Assembly (NCBI GenBank): GCA_026874595.1
Contig: CM049316.1
Location: 50,098,695 to 50,162,694, forward strand
DNA from: Sipunculus nudus
Lineage: Eukaryota; Annelida; Sipuncula; Golfingiida; Sipunculidae
DNA length: 64,000 nt
Direction of reading: 5' to 3'
Made by a program: the position numbers and the translations under genes. Shown here one piece after another: positions 24,002 through 36,295 of this stretch (positions within the stretch are counted from its first letter, which is position 1; each line of letters opens with the position of its first letter). The notes under the pieces were generated by a model. It was not told the DNA's origin. It did not search any database and was given only the letters and a program-made list of their open reading frames with translations.

Positions 24002-25394
24002 GTTAAGCTGTTCGTGCAGACAAAATCCGCTCTGCCCCGAAGGGATCTTTTCAAGTGTCATACAAACAATCCACACCTGATCATGTATCCTTTGATGTGA
24101 TTATTAAGGCACATGCAACCATAACTATCTAAAAAAACATTACAACATCTGCATTGACCATAATTATTATACGCAACATTTGTGATTTTAAGTGGCAGTA
24201 AAATGACTCCTCCTCGCTCCAGACTGAATGTTCTCATTCTTAAACGACGCTTTCTCAAATTTACATGCGAGATGATAATTTGATGTTTGCTTAATTTCTT
24301 TTTAAATTTGAATAAAATACCGTAATAGTCTACTTGTACCACAGAATACAGCATAATATCGGTAATAATATCTTCACCGCATGGTGTATATATCCGATTA
24401 ATGATCTCTGTTTCATTTTATTGGTTATAACATAACTCTTTTACTGCTCAGATCAGCATGCACTTCTGCTCTTTCGAGGCATTTATTTGACTTTAAATAT
24501 GAATAAAATTTGTATAATTTTAGCATATGTAAATGAGTTAAGTCGGATAGATATATATGTTTATATATTAGCATTTAAATGATACTTTTAAATGCCCCTG
24601 ATATTTGAAATGGTACAATACAATATACATATTGTTGAATAAAACAGGGCCTTGAATGCTCATTATAATTCTCAAAATTAATCATTAGTCCAGAGTAAAA
24701 AGGTTATAATAATATATACCATAATCATAACATGGATAAAGCAAATATATTTTAATATGCACAGCAAAAACCGGGACGATTCATGCTTTTGTATATGAAA
24801 CCTATGTGCTTTCACAACACTAATAAAAGAGCTCTGGATGGTACCGATTGCAAAGAAATTCTAAAATTTAGTTTCAATAATGTTTTTACCTTATTTGGTT
24901 CACAATTATCTTAAACATTCTGAGGGAATCACATTACTTATATATTTTAAGTTTAACATGCTATATATTAACATTGGTAACAATGACGTTATATGAGCTA
25001 TAATTGTGGAATTAATAGAAAAAGGGCTCTTTTAGCCATAATAATTTCATGGAATCAACTTGTTTTCAAGCTAAAGTCTCTGGTTATATTTTAGAAATGT
25101 ACTTTTTTCCTATTGTAATGTAGTGTTATTGTCTGTAGTGAGAGTAGTCTGTGTACATGTATTGTAATCAGGCTGTAAACAGGGATGCCTGGTCTGGTGA
25201 CCGGCAGCCTGTGAGGTCAGCTGGTAGCCAGTTGAAAGCAAGCCAGTGACACATGGCCCCAGGGCAGCTTGTAAAATTCTTGTTACTTTTCAGTTTAGCT
25301 TAGTATACAGGTTCACTCAGTACAGGCAAGTAAGTAAAATCCTTTACCCCCTGCAGTGCAGATACCCTTTGCTGGACAGCGGCTAGACACCCTG
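24002..25394. other. AT-rich DNA, no gene recognised
   Basis: A 98-codon minus-strand frame at 24058-24354 has no recognisable motif. No repeat boundary seen before the candidate LTR. Confidence 0.4.
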
Positions 25395-26161
25395 TGTTAC
25401 ATTTGAGTGATAGTCTGTGTTTAGGATTGTTTAACATTGCTCCTCCACCGAGCAACTTGTCAACTTCACTTATCAACCAGGTTTGTCATTTTATATAAGA
25501 CTTCATGTAAGTTCATTATCTTAATATATTTAGATGATATGGATGGTCAAGAATTTTCTTAGTTCTAAATGGACAGTATTTTTAATTGATGTTTAAGGTC
25601 AGTATTATTCAGTAGCTTAAATCAAGTATCTGGTTGGTTAGTCAGGTTTAGGGACATGTACATGGCCTTTACAGGCCTCGGGCAGACAGGCACTTTTGGG
25701 CACTTTAGACATCGCAGGACTCTGTTCTGTTTTTATTTAAATTCATAAAGCCTCATATTATTAGATTAGAAACTTTTTTAAAGGAAGATCAAATGATCAT
25801 TTTTGTAGTTAGAAATGTCAACCTTCAATATTTTGGATATAGTTTTCAATTTGTGAACTAAGAAGAGAATAAACTTTATTATTACCATATGGATGGACTT
25901 TATCATGATAGATCATGATTGGTGAGAAAATGTGAACAAGAAAACATGGATGTATATATAAATCTACGTGGAGCTAATTCCCCCGTTTCCCTGGATGCCC
26001 AAGGAACGTAACAGTATGTCTAGATAGGATTTCAGTCAGTCAGTGTGTACGTGTACAACTAGCAACATTAGTACTGCAACACAACTACGGCATATCTTCT
26101 GATTGTATTCCTGGGTGTTTGTGGAATACTGAGTGATATTTCTCTACAAGGAACTGTAACA
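25395..26161 (+). repeat. candidate 5' LTR of gypsy-1
   Basis: The right boundary is well placed: ...CTGTAACA is followed one base later by a primer-binding-site-like TGGTGTCAAAAGTCGG. The left boundary is inferred from TGTTACATTT at 25395, which nearly mirrors the end (reverse complement of AACTGTAACA is TGTTACAGTT). This gives an LTR of about 767 bp with TG...CA ends. The 3' LTR is not in the window, so the left end cannot be confirmed by comparison. Confidence 0.5.
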
Positions 26162-26162
26162 T

Positions 26163-26178
26163 TGGTGTCAAAAGTCGG
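26163..26178 (+). promoter_or_regulatory. candidate primer binding site of gypsy-1
   Basis: TGGTGTCAAAAGTCGG begins with the TGG expected to pair with a tRNA 3' CCA and lies one base after the inferred LTR end. Many animal Ty3/Gypsy elements have a closely similar TGGTGTCAGAAGTGGG here, from memory of the family. Confidence 0.6.
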
Positions 26179-26202
26179 ATTATATACAAATAAACATAAA
26201 AG

Positions 26203-27627
26203 ATGCCTTCTGAAAGCAGTGACAGCGAAGTAGAGTTCAAGGCACAAGGTGAAGTAAGTGTTACTGACTGTGAACATTCCATGCATGCTGACCCAGTAGT
26301 GGACATTGGTGAGAGGCCCAGCTCCCCACTTCCTGTCATTGAACTATCACAAGCTCTTGAGCTTCTTCAACAGCTTGAACTTAAACAAGATTAAGCATGG
26401 CAGCAACGACAAGAAATTGCCAGGGACAATAGACAATCCCTAGAACTGGTGAAAAAAACACTGAGGCGGCTCGAGATAGAATAAGGAGGGAGAATTGCCT
26501 GTCTAGAGAGAGAGAGAATATTAAACTGAGACAGGGCCAGAAAAACCCCCTGTCTCGTGTAGTGATGTTAGAAGCAAGGTTGGGGGATGCTGTACCAACA
26601 ACACACAACCAGACACAGAACAATCCCCATATGCCTCTGCATTATTTGGTTACAACACAGAGTACAGCGTAACAGGAGATACACACAAGAATTCTCCGTC
26701 AGTGTCAGTCGTTGAGATACCAGTGTCCGTGTCTATACAGCGACCTAATCAATTTGATTAATCGATTGTGTCGAAATACCATGGGAGGCCTATCAGGCTC
26801 AGTTTGAAATAACAGCTGAAATGAACAAATGGTCGCCACTGGAAAAGGCTTCATTCCTGGCAACAAGCCTTAAGGGACCAGCACTTGCAGTACTGGGCAA
26901 CCTACCACCTAAAGGACGGCAGGACTACGAAACACTCGTCGGTGCACGTCAAGCCGTTTTGGAAGCGGCCATCAAAGTGATTTATCCAGAGCAAAACTGA
27001 AAACTCGAGTTAAAAGACGAGGTGAGGCATTCCCAGAAATGACAGAAGATATTGAACGTTTGACACGATTAGCCTGCCCACAGTGCAGGATGTCTTAAGC
27101 TCGTGATCAGTTCATTGATGGCATCTTGGATGATGACATTAGGTTTCAAGTGAAACAGACGAGGCCGCTAAATTTGCAAAAAAGCAGTCGAAATTGCATT
27201 AGAGCTTGAGTCGTTTGTGCTAGCCAATCGCCAGCGGTCGAGGGCGGTGACAGACTTGGAGCTAATAGTGTGTCGGACTGTGTCCACTGATAAACCGGGG
27301 CAGCAGTTTGATTACAAACCTAGTACAAGGTTCCAGGATGCTAGTATTGCTGCATTGATAAGTGCTGTGCAAGATACAGTGCATCAGTCCTTGCACACAA
27401 TGTTGGACAGGAGACAAAATCAACAAGGGCGGAGTCAAAGTGGCTGTCGGATATGTGGAGCACAGGATCACTGGCGCAGAGAATGTCAGCAAACAGGCGC
27501 AAGGTTCCATCTCACAAACCCTCTGACCAGGAAAACTAGTAGAAGCCGGGTTACTTGGGCAGAACTCGGTGGTTTAACAAGCCCCACCTGTCGTTTTCAA
27601 AACTGGAACTTTGCAATATTCGGATAA
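26203..27627 (+). pseudogene. gag: gypsy-1 gag, degraded
   Basis: Remains of the structural polyprotein of a Ty3/Gypsy element. An ATG frame at 26203-26394 starts the region and ends at a premature stop. A Gag-like core is readable at about 26778-26995 (for example PWEAYQAQFEITAEMNKW and LATSLKGPALAVLGNLPP). The 27217-27627 frame carries one CCHC zinc knuckle (CRICGAQDHWRREC, spacing C-X2-C-X4-H-X4-C), the nucleocapsid RNA-binding module. Several stops and frame changes interrupt the region, so it cannot make an intact Gag. It lies directly after the primer-binding site and before the protease, the normal Gypsy order. Confidence 0.8.
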
Positions 27628-27636
27628 TGGTTTTAT

Positions 27637-28060
27637 GGCTTACGGATTTGTTGATGGTGTTCCGTGTCGTATCCTAGTGGATACAGGCTTAAATATAACT
27701 GTTATACATCCAAATATCATTGCACAATGCCCAAGTGGCAGCATCGCCTATTGAATCGATAAACAGTGTTCTCCAGACAGTGACAGGGGAAACAGCACCA
27801 GTAACAGGAAAAGGCGAGCTGACATTCAGGATTGGATGTATCGAGATAAAGCACAACACTTTGGTTGCAGATATAAGTGATATGTGTAGCCTATACTGGG
27901 ATTAGATTTCTGTGTTGATGACATTCCTAATGGAATACTACGTATAGGAACCATGGAAATATTCTTGGAGAAACCAGCTTCTGTAAGGAAGGGTATTTGT
28001 TGTCAAGTTGTCGCCCATAAATCTGTTGTGGTGGCTCCGCATCATGAGGCTGTTGTTCAT
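27637..28060 (+). pseudogene. pro: gypsy-1 protease and start of pol, interrupted
   Basis: A retropepsin-like aspartic protease remnant. The active-site region reads CRILVDTGLNITVIHP, with the DTG triad intact, and the later GLDFCVDD resembles the family's ILG-LDF motif. At least one frame change separates the two. The last part is the frame from 27953, which runs to the insertion point at 28060 and is cut there by the 31.4-kb element. The same phase resumes at 59472 once one copy of the 9-bp duplication is removed, so the two parts were one pol region before insertion. Confidence 0.8.
28052..28060 (+). repeat. 9-bp target site duplication, left copy
   Basis: GTTGTTCAT immediately precedes the outer terminal ACGTCAAGG of the inserted element and is repeated exactly at 59463-59471. 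Confidence 0.9.
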
Positions 28061-28430
28061 ACGTCAAGGAAATTCATAGCGTATTCGACATACGAGGTTC
28101 GAGATTCAGATTCAGAATACTCCCCCATTGCTCCAAAAGCCTCTATCTTTCCGTGCCCTCTAAACGGGGATTCCCAGCCTCATCAAGGGTTACCGTTAAA
28201 CGGAGCAAGCCATCCTTCTTCAGAATTTTACAGAGCAGTTATCAGAGCAGCACAAACGGCCGTTTTAGAGCAGCAGCCAAGCATATCTTGGTCCAAATCG
28301 CATATATCTATCGATATTTACGGCCTCCTTTCTGTGACGAATGCCATGTACCGGCAGACTATATATCGTTTTTTTTTCTCACCGTCATGTTGGGTATCAA
28401 CTTTAACCACACGCCCTTCGTTTTCCAGAT
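28061..28430 (+). repeat. left terminal segment of the foldback element
   Basis: About 370 bp that matches the reverse complement of 59093-59462 with only a few differences (for example GACATACGAGG against GACATTCGAGG). It includes CTAAACGGGGATTCCCAGCC and TTACCGTTAAACGGAGCAAG. It ends where the tandem satellite starts. It lies in frame with gypsy-1 pol by chance of the insertion point, so the continuing open frame is a fusion artefact and not a gene. Confidence 0.85.
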
Positions 28431-31400
28431 AATGATTAGAGCGGCACAAACGGCCGTTTCAGAGCAGGCCTCCATTATGATATTCGCCGAAAGTAGGGCA
28501 CAAATCGCTGCCTTGACGGACCCAAGAGCCAAACTATCGTTTTTTCAAGGTCACCTTGCATACCATTCGATACCTCGCCCATCCCGCCTTCACATCCAAT
28601 AATAACTAGAGCGGCACAAAGAGCCGTTTCAGAGCAGTGCGCCATATGGATATTCGCCAATCTTCCCATAGAAGCCAGAATAACACACACCTCGCTATTC
28701 TGACCGCCGCAGGCCCGCAAACTATCGCTTTTCCGACGCCATGTTGGGTATCAAGTCAAAGCCCACACCCCTGGCTGTCCGGCCCAATAATTATTAGAGC
28801 GGCACAAAAAGCCGTTTAAGGGCAGCGGCCCGCCATTATCTCGAGAAGGCCAAAAAACATTGGAAACATCGCTTATACGGCCCCCCACCGGTCACAACCA
28901 TCGTTTTTTCAAAGTCGTCTTTCCCACCGATCGACAGCCCGTCCACTTCGCCCTCACGCCCCATGATAATTAGAGCGGCACAAACGGCCGTTTCAGAGCA
29001 GGACTCCATTTTGATATTCGCCGAAAATAAGGCACAAATCGCTGCTTTGACGGCCCCCAGAGCCAAACTATCGTTTTTTCAAGGTCACCATGCATAATAT
29101 TCCATACCTCGTCCATCCCGCCTTCACATACAATAATAACTAGAGCGGCACAAAGAGCCGTTTCAGAGCAGTGTGCCATTTGGATATTCACCAATCTTCC
29201 CATAGAAGCAAAAATAACACACACTTCGCTATTCTGACCGCCGCAGGCCCGCTGACTATCGTTTTCTTCAAGGTCGTCTTTCCCACCGATCGACAGCCCG
29301 TCCACTCCGCCCTCACATCCCATGATAATTAGAGCGGCACAAACGGCCGTTTCAGAGCAGGACTCCATTTTGATATTCGCCGAAAATAGGGCACAAATCG
29401 CTGCTTTGACGGCCCCCCAGAGCCCAACTATCGTTTTGTCAAGGTCACCTTGCATACCATTCGATACCTCGTCCATCCCGCCTTCACATACAATAATAAC
29501 TAGAGCGGCACAAAGAGCCGTTTCAGAGCAGTGCGCCATTTTGATATTCGCCAATCTTCCCATAGAAGCCAGAAAAACACACTCCTCGCTATTCTGACCG
29601 CCGCAGGCCCGCTAACTATTGTTTTCTCGACGCCATGTTGGTTATCAAGTCAAAGCTCACACCCCTGGCTGTCCGGTCCAATAATTATTAGAGCGGCACA
29701 AAAAGCCGTTTTAGGGCAGCGGTCAGCCATTATCTCGAAAAGATCAAAAATATTGGGAACACCACTTATACGGCCCCCCACCAGTCACAACCGTCGTTTT
29801 TTCAAAGTCATCTTTCCCGCCGATCGACAGCCCGTCCACTCCGCCCTCACACCCCATGATAATTAGAGCGGCACAAACGGCCGTTTCAGAGCAGGACTCC
29901 ATTTTGATATTCGCCGAAAATAGGGCACAAATCGCTGCCTTGACGGCCCCCAGAGCCCAACTATCGTTTTGTCAAGGTCACCTTGCATACCATTCGATAC
30001 CTCGCCCATCCCGCCTTCACATACAATAATAACTAGAGCGGCACAAAGAGCCGTTTCAGAGCAGTGCGCCATTTTGATATTCGCCAATCTTCCCATAGAA
30101 GCCAGAAAAACACACTCCTCGCTATTCTGACCGCCGCAGGCCCGCTAACTATCGTTTTCTCGACGCCATGTTGGTTATCAAGTCAAAGCCCACACCCCTG
30201 GCTGTCCGGCCCAATAAATATTAGAGCGGCACAAAAAGCCGTTTTAGAGCAGCGTTCAGCCATTATCTCGAAAAGACCATAAATATTGGGAACATCGCTT
30301 ATACGGCCCCCCACGGGTCACAACCATAGTTTTATCAAGGTCGTCTTTCCCACCGATCGACAGCCCGTCCACCCCGCTCTCACATCCCATGATAATTAGA
30401 GCGGCACAAACGGCGGTTTCAGAGCAGACCTCCATTTTGATATTCGCCGAAAATAAGGCAAAAATCGATGCTTTAACGGCCTCAAGAGCAAAACTATCGT
30501 TTTTTCAAGGTCACCTTGCATACTATTTGATACCTCGCCCATACCGCCTTCACATCCAATAATAACTAGAGCGGCACAAAGAGCCGTTTCAGAGCAGTGC
30601 GCCATTTTGATATTCGCCAATCTTCCCAAAGAAGCCAGAAAAACACACACCTCGCTATTCTGACCGCCGCATGCCCGCTAACTATCGTTTTTTCGACGCC
30701 ATGTTGGGTATCAAGTCAAAGCCCACACCCCTGGCCCTCCGGCCCAATAATTATTAGAGCGGCACAAAAAGCCGTACTAGAACAGCGGCCCCCCATTATC
30801 CCGAAAAGGCCAAAAATATTGGGAACATCACTTATACGGCCCCCCATCGGTCACAACCATATTTTTTTCAAGGTCGTCTTTCCCACCGATCGACAGCCCG
30901 TCCACTCCGCCCTCACATCCCATGAAAATTAGAGCGGCACAAACGGCCGTTTCAGAGCAGGACTCCATTTTGATATTCGCCGAAAATAGGGCAAAAATCG
31001 TTGCCTTGACGGCCCCCAGAGCCAAACTATCGTTTTTTCAAGGTCACCTTGCATACCATTTGATACCTCGTCCATCCCGCCTTCACATACAATAATAACT
31101 AGAGCGGCACAAAGAGCCGTTTCAGAGCAGTGCGCCATTTTGATGTTCGCCAATCTTCCCAAAGAAGCCAGAAAAACACACACCTCGCTATTCTGACCGC
31201 CGCAGGCCCGCTAACTGTCGTTTTTTCGACGCCATGTTGGTTATCAAGTCAAAGCCCACACCCCTGGCTGTCCGGCCCAATAAATATTAGAGCGGCACAA
31301 AAAGCCGTTTTAGAGCAGCGTTCAGTCATTATCTCGAAAAGACCATAAATATTGGGAACATCGCTTATACGGCCCCCCACGGGTCACAACCATAGTTTTA

Positions 31401-34400
31401 TCAAGGTCGTCTTTCCCACCGATCGACCGCCCGTCCACCCCGCTCTCACATCCCATGATAATTAGAGCGGCACAAACGGCGGTTTCAGAGCAGACCTCCA
31501 TTTTGATATTCGCCGAAAATAAGGCACAAATCGATGCTTTAACGACCTCAAGAGCAAAACTATCGTTTTTTCAAGGTCACCTTGCATACTATTTGATACC
31601 TCGCCCATACCGCCTTCCCATCCAATAATAACTAGAGCGGCACAAAGAGCCGTTTCAGAGCAGTGCGCCATTTTGATATTCGCCAATCTTCCCAAAGAAG
31701 CCAGAAAAACACACACCTCGCTATTCTGACCGCCGCATGCCCGCTAACAATCGTTTTTTCGACGCCATGTTGGGTATCAAGTCAAAGCCCACACCCCTGG
31801 CCCTCCGGCCCAATAATTATTAGAGCGGCACAAAAAGCCGTACTAGAACAGCGGCCCCCCATTATCCCGAAAAGGCCAAAAATATTGGGAACATCACTTA
31901 TACGGCCCCCCACCGGTCACAACCATATTTTTTTCAAGGTCGTCTTTCCCACCGATCGACAGCCCGTCCACTCCGCCCTCACATCCCATGAAAATTAGAG
32001 CGGCACAAACGGCCGTTTCAGAGCAGGACTCCATTTTGATATTCGCCGAAAATAGGGCAAAAATCGCTGCCTTGACGGCCCCCAAAGCCAAACTATCGTT
32101 TTTTCAAGGTCACCTTGCATACCATTTGATACCTCGTCCATCCCGCCTTCACATACAATAATAACTAGAGCGGCACAAAGAGCCGGTTTAGAGCAGTGCG
32201 CCATTTTGATGTTCGCCAATCTTCCCAAAGAAGCCAGAAAAACACACACCTCGCTATTCTGACCGCCGCAGGCCCGCTAACTGTCGTTTTTTCGACGCCA
32301 TGTTGGTTATCAAGTCAAAGCCCACACCCCTGGCTGTCCGGCCCAATAAATATTAGAGCGGCACAAAAAGCCGTTTTAGAGCAGCGTTCAGCCATTATCT
32401 CGAAAAGACCATAAATATTGGGAACATCGCTTATACGGCCTCCCCACGGGTCACAACCCTAGTTTTATCAAGGTCGTCTTTCCCACCGATCGACCGCCCG
32501 TCCACCCCGCTCTCACATCCCATGATAATTAGAGCGGCACAAACGGCGGTTTCAGAGCAGACCTCCATTTTGATATTCGCCGAAAATAAGGCACAAATCG
32601 ATGCTTTAACGGCCTCAAGAGCAAAACTATCGTTTTTTCAAGGTCACCTTGCATACTATTTGATACCTCGCCCATACTGCCTTCCCATCCAATAATAACT
32701 AGAGCGGCACAAAGAGCCGTTTCAGAGCAGTGCGCCATTTTGATATTCGCCAATCTTCCCAAAGAAGCCAGAAAAACACACACCTCGCTATTCTGACCGC
32801 CGCATGCCCGCTAACTATCGTTTTTTCGACGCCATGTTGGGTATCAAGTCAAAGCCCACACCCCTGGCCCTCCGGCCCAATAATTATTAGAGCGGCACAA
32901 AAAGCCGTACTAGAACAGCGGCCCCCCATTATCTCGAAAAGATCAAAAATATTGGGAACACCACTTATACGGCCCCCCACCAGTCACAACTATCGTTTTG
33001 TCAAGGTCACCTTGCATACCATTCGATACCTCGCCCATCCCGCCTTCACATACAATAATAACTAGAGCGGCACAAAGAGCCGTTTCAGAGCAGTGCGCCA
33101 TTTTGATATTCGCCAATCTTCCCATAGAAGCCAGAAAAACACACTCCTCGCTATTCTGACCGCCGCAGGCCCGCTAACTATCGTTTTCTCGACGCCATGT
33201 TGGTTATCAAGTCAAAGCCCACACCCCTGGCTGTCCGGCCCAATAAATATTAGAGCGGCACAAAAAGCCGTTTTAGAGCAGCGTTCAGCCATTATCTCGA
33301 AAAGACCATATATATTGGGAACATCGCTTATACGGCCCCCCACGGGTCACAACCATAGTTTTATCAAGGTCGTCTTTCCCTCCGATCGACCGCCCGTCCA
33401 CCCCGCTCTCACATCCCATGATAATTAGAGCGGCACAAACGGCGGTTTCAGAGCAGACCTCCATTTTGATATTCGCCGAAAATAAGGCACAAATCGATGC
33501 TTTAACGGCCTCAAGAGCAAAACTATCGTTTTTTCAAGGTCACCTTGCATACTATTCGATACCTCGCCCATACCGCCTTCCCATCCAATAATAACTAGAG
33601 CGGCACAAAGAGCCGTTTCAGAGCAGTGCGCCATTTTGATATTCGCCAATCTTCCCAAAGAAGCCAGAAAAACACACACCTCGCTATTCTGACCGCCGCA
33701 TGCCCGCTAACTATCGTTTTTTCGACGCCATGTTGGGTTATCAAGTCAAAGCCCACACCCCTGGCCCTCCGGCCCAATAATTATTAGAGCGGCACAAAAA
33801 GCCGTACTAGAACAGCGGCCCCCCATTATCCCGAAAAGGCCAAAAATATTGGGAACATCACTTAAACGGCCCCCCACCGGTCACAACCATATTTTTTTCA
33901 AGGTCGTCTTTCCCACCGATCGACAGCCCGTCCACTCCGCCCTCAGATCCCATGAAAATTAGAGCGGCACAAATGGCCGTTTCAGAGCAGGACTCCATTT
34001 TTATATTCGCCGAAAATAGGGCAAAAATCGCTGCCTTGACGGCCCCCAGAGCCAAACTATCGTTTTGTCAAGGTCATCTTGCATACCATTTGATACCTCG
34101 TCCATCCCGCCTTCACATACAATAATAACTAGAGCGGCACAAAGAGCCGTTTTAGAGCAGTGCGCCATTTTGATGTTCGCCAATCTTCCCAAAGAAGCCA
34201 GAAAAACACACACCTCGCTATTCTGACCGCCGCAGGCCCGCTAACTGTCGTTTTTTCGACGCCATGTTGGTTATCAAGTCAAAGCCCACACCCCTGGCTG
34301 TCCGGCCCAATAAATATTAGAGCGGCACAAACAGCCGTTTTAGAGCAGCGTTCAGCCATTATCTCGAAAAGACCATAAATATTGGGAACATCGCTTATAC

Positions 34401-36059
34401 GGCCCCCCACGGGTCCCAACCCTAGTTTTATCAAGGTCGTCTTTCCCACCGATCGACCGCCCGTCCACCCCGCTCTCACATCCCATGACAATTAGAGCGG
34501 CACAAACGGCGGTTTCAGAGCAGACCTCCATTTTGATATTCGCCGAAAATAAGGCACAAATCGATGCTTTAACGGCCTCAAGAGCAAAACTATCGTTTTT
34601 TCAAGGTCACCTTGCATACTATTTGATACCTCGCCCATACCGCCTTCCCATCCAATAATAACTAGAGCGGCACAAAGAGCCGTTTCAGAGCAGTGCGCCA
34701 TTTTGATATTCGCCAATCTTCCCAAAGAAGCCAGAAAAACACACACCTCGCTATTCTGACCGCCGCATGCCCGCTAACTATCGTTTTTTCGACGCCATGT
34801 TGGGTATCAAGTCAAAGCCCACACCCCTGGCCCTCCGGCCCAATAATTATTAGAGCGGCACAAAAAGCCGTACTAGAACAGCGGCCCCCCATTATCTCGA
34901 AAAGATCAAAAATATTGGGAACACCACTTATACGGCCCCCCACCAGTCACAACTATCGTTTTGTCTAGGTCACCTTGCATACCATTCGATACCTCGCCCA
35001 TCCCGCCTTCACACACAATAATAACTAGAGCGGCACAAAGAGCCGTTTCAGAGCAGTGCGCCAATTTTTATATTCGCCAATCTTCCCTAAAAAGCCAGAA
35101 AAACACACTCCTCGCTATTCTGACCGCCGCAGGCCCGCTAACTGTCGTTTTTTGGACGCCATGTTGGTTATCATGTCAAAGCCCACATCCCTGGCTGTCC
35201 GGCCCAATAATCATTAGAGCGGCAAAAAAAGCTGTTTTAGAGCAGCGGCCCGCCATTATCTCGAAAAGGCCAAAAATATTGGGAACATCGCTTATACGGC
35301 CCCCCACGGGTCACAACCATAGTTTTTTCAAGGTCGTCTTTCCCACCGATCGACCGCCCGTCCACCCCGCTCTCAAACCCATGATAATTAGAGCGGCACA
35401 AACGGCGGTTTCAGAGCAGGCCTCCATTTTGATATTCGCCGAAAATAAGGCACAAATCGATGCTTTAACGGCCTCAAGAGCAAAATTATCGTTTTTTCAA
35501 GGTCACTTTGCATACTATTTGATACCTCGCCCATACCGCCTTCCCATCCAATAATAACTAGAGCGGCACAAAGAGCCGTTTCAGAGCAGTGCGCCATTTT
35601 GATATTCGCCAATCTTCCCAAAGAAGCCAGAAAAACACACACCTCGCTTATCTGACCGCCGCATGCCCGCTAACTATCGTTTTTTCGACGCCATGTTGGG
35701 TATCAAGTCAAAGCCCACACCCCTGGCTCTCCGGCCCAATAATTATTGGGGCGCCACAAAAAGCCGTACTAGAGCAGCGCCCCCCCCCCATTATCTCGAA
35801 ACATGGCGTCGAAAAAACATCGCTATTACGGCCACCCACGGGTCACAACCATCGTTTTTTCAAGTTCGTCTTTCCCACCGATCGACAGCCCGTCAACTCC
35901 GCCCTCACATCCCATGATAATTAGAGCGGCACACACGGCCGTTTCAGAGCAGGCCTCCATTTTGATATTCGCCGAAAATAAGGCACAAATCGATGCTTTA
36001 ACGGCCCCCAGAGCCAAACTATCGTGTTTTTCAAGGTCACCTTTAATACCTTTTGATAC
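28431..36059 (+). repeat. 533-bp higher-order satellite, left arm
   Basis: The period is 533 bp, clearest at successive copies near 30064, 30597, 31130, 31663 and 32196. Each period has three related monomers: about 178 bp (ending in the GATCGACAGCCCGTCCAC part), about 170 bp (with AAACGGCCGTTTCAGAGCAG) and about 185 bp (with GTGCGCCATTTTGATATTCG). All three begin with the box TAGAGCGGCACAAA-NN-GCCGTTT-N-AGAGCAG. Some sites alternate in every second copy, so a 1066-bp period is also visible. Shortened units of about 363-369 bp occur near 32730-33093 and 34693-35062. The many 70-110-codon frames on both strands follow from the GC-rich repeat and are not genes. Confidence 0.9.
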
Positions 36060-36295
36060 TGTGGTAGTTTTTGATTGACTGCCTCAGTAGATAGCGGTCT
36101 CCGGGATGAACGAGAGCTACCTCCGGGTTTTGGTGGAGACGACCCCGACCTTGACCCCTCGGAAGAAGAAGACCGCATGGCTTGATTGAATCGTACCCAC
36201 GGAAGGACTGACAACTACTTCTTCCCACGCTAAGGATACTTACCCGACATTCTCAGGAGTAAGTGTTGTAGTAGAGTAAGATATGAACTACTACA
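36060..36295 (+). repeat. 5' LTR of the TatD gypsy
   Basis: 236 bp, starting TGTGGTAGTT and ending AACTACTACA, so the ends are inverted (TGT...ACA). It aligns to the 3' LTR without gaps and with five substitutions, about 2% divergence. The left flank ends in the duplicated ATAC. The minus-strand frame inside it has no family resemblance and is not called. Confidence 0.93.

Noticed and set aside
27953-28432. A 159-codon frame that appears to fuse gypsy pol with downstream sequence
   Set aside because: Only the part up to 28060 is pol. The rest is the foldback terminus read through by chance at the insertion point.
28970-35642. Dozens of 60-197-codon frames on both strands in the satellite arms, often with near-identical proteins
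   Set aside because: They recur with the 533-bp period, are open on both strands at once, and follow from the GC-rich repeat having few stop codons. No domain or start context supports them.
28440-36059. CRISPR-like array
   Set aside because: Units are 170-185 bp, contiguous and related throughout. There are no unique spacers and the genome is eukaryotic.
35921-36228. Minus-strand frames in the LTR with serine/proline-rich translation
   Set aside because: They are repeated in the 3' LTR because the LTRs are copies. No family resemblance, and the opposite strand is the transcribed one.
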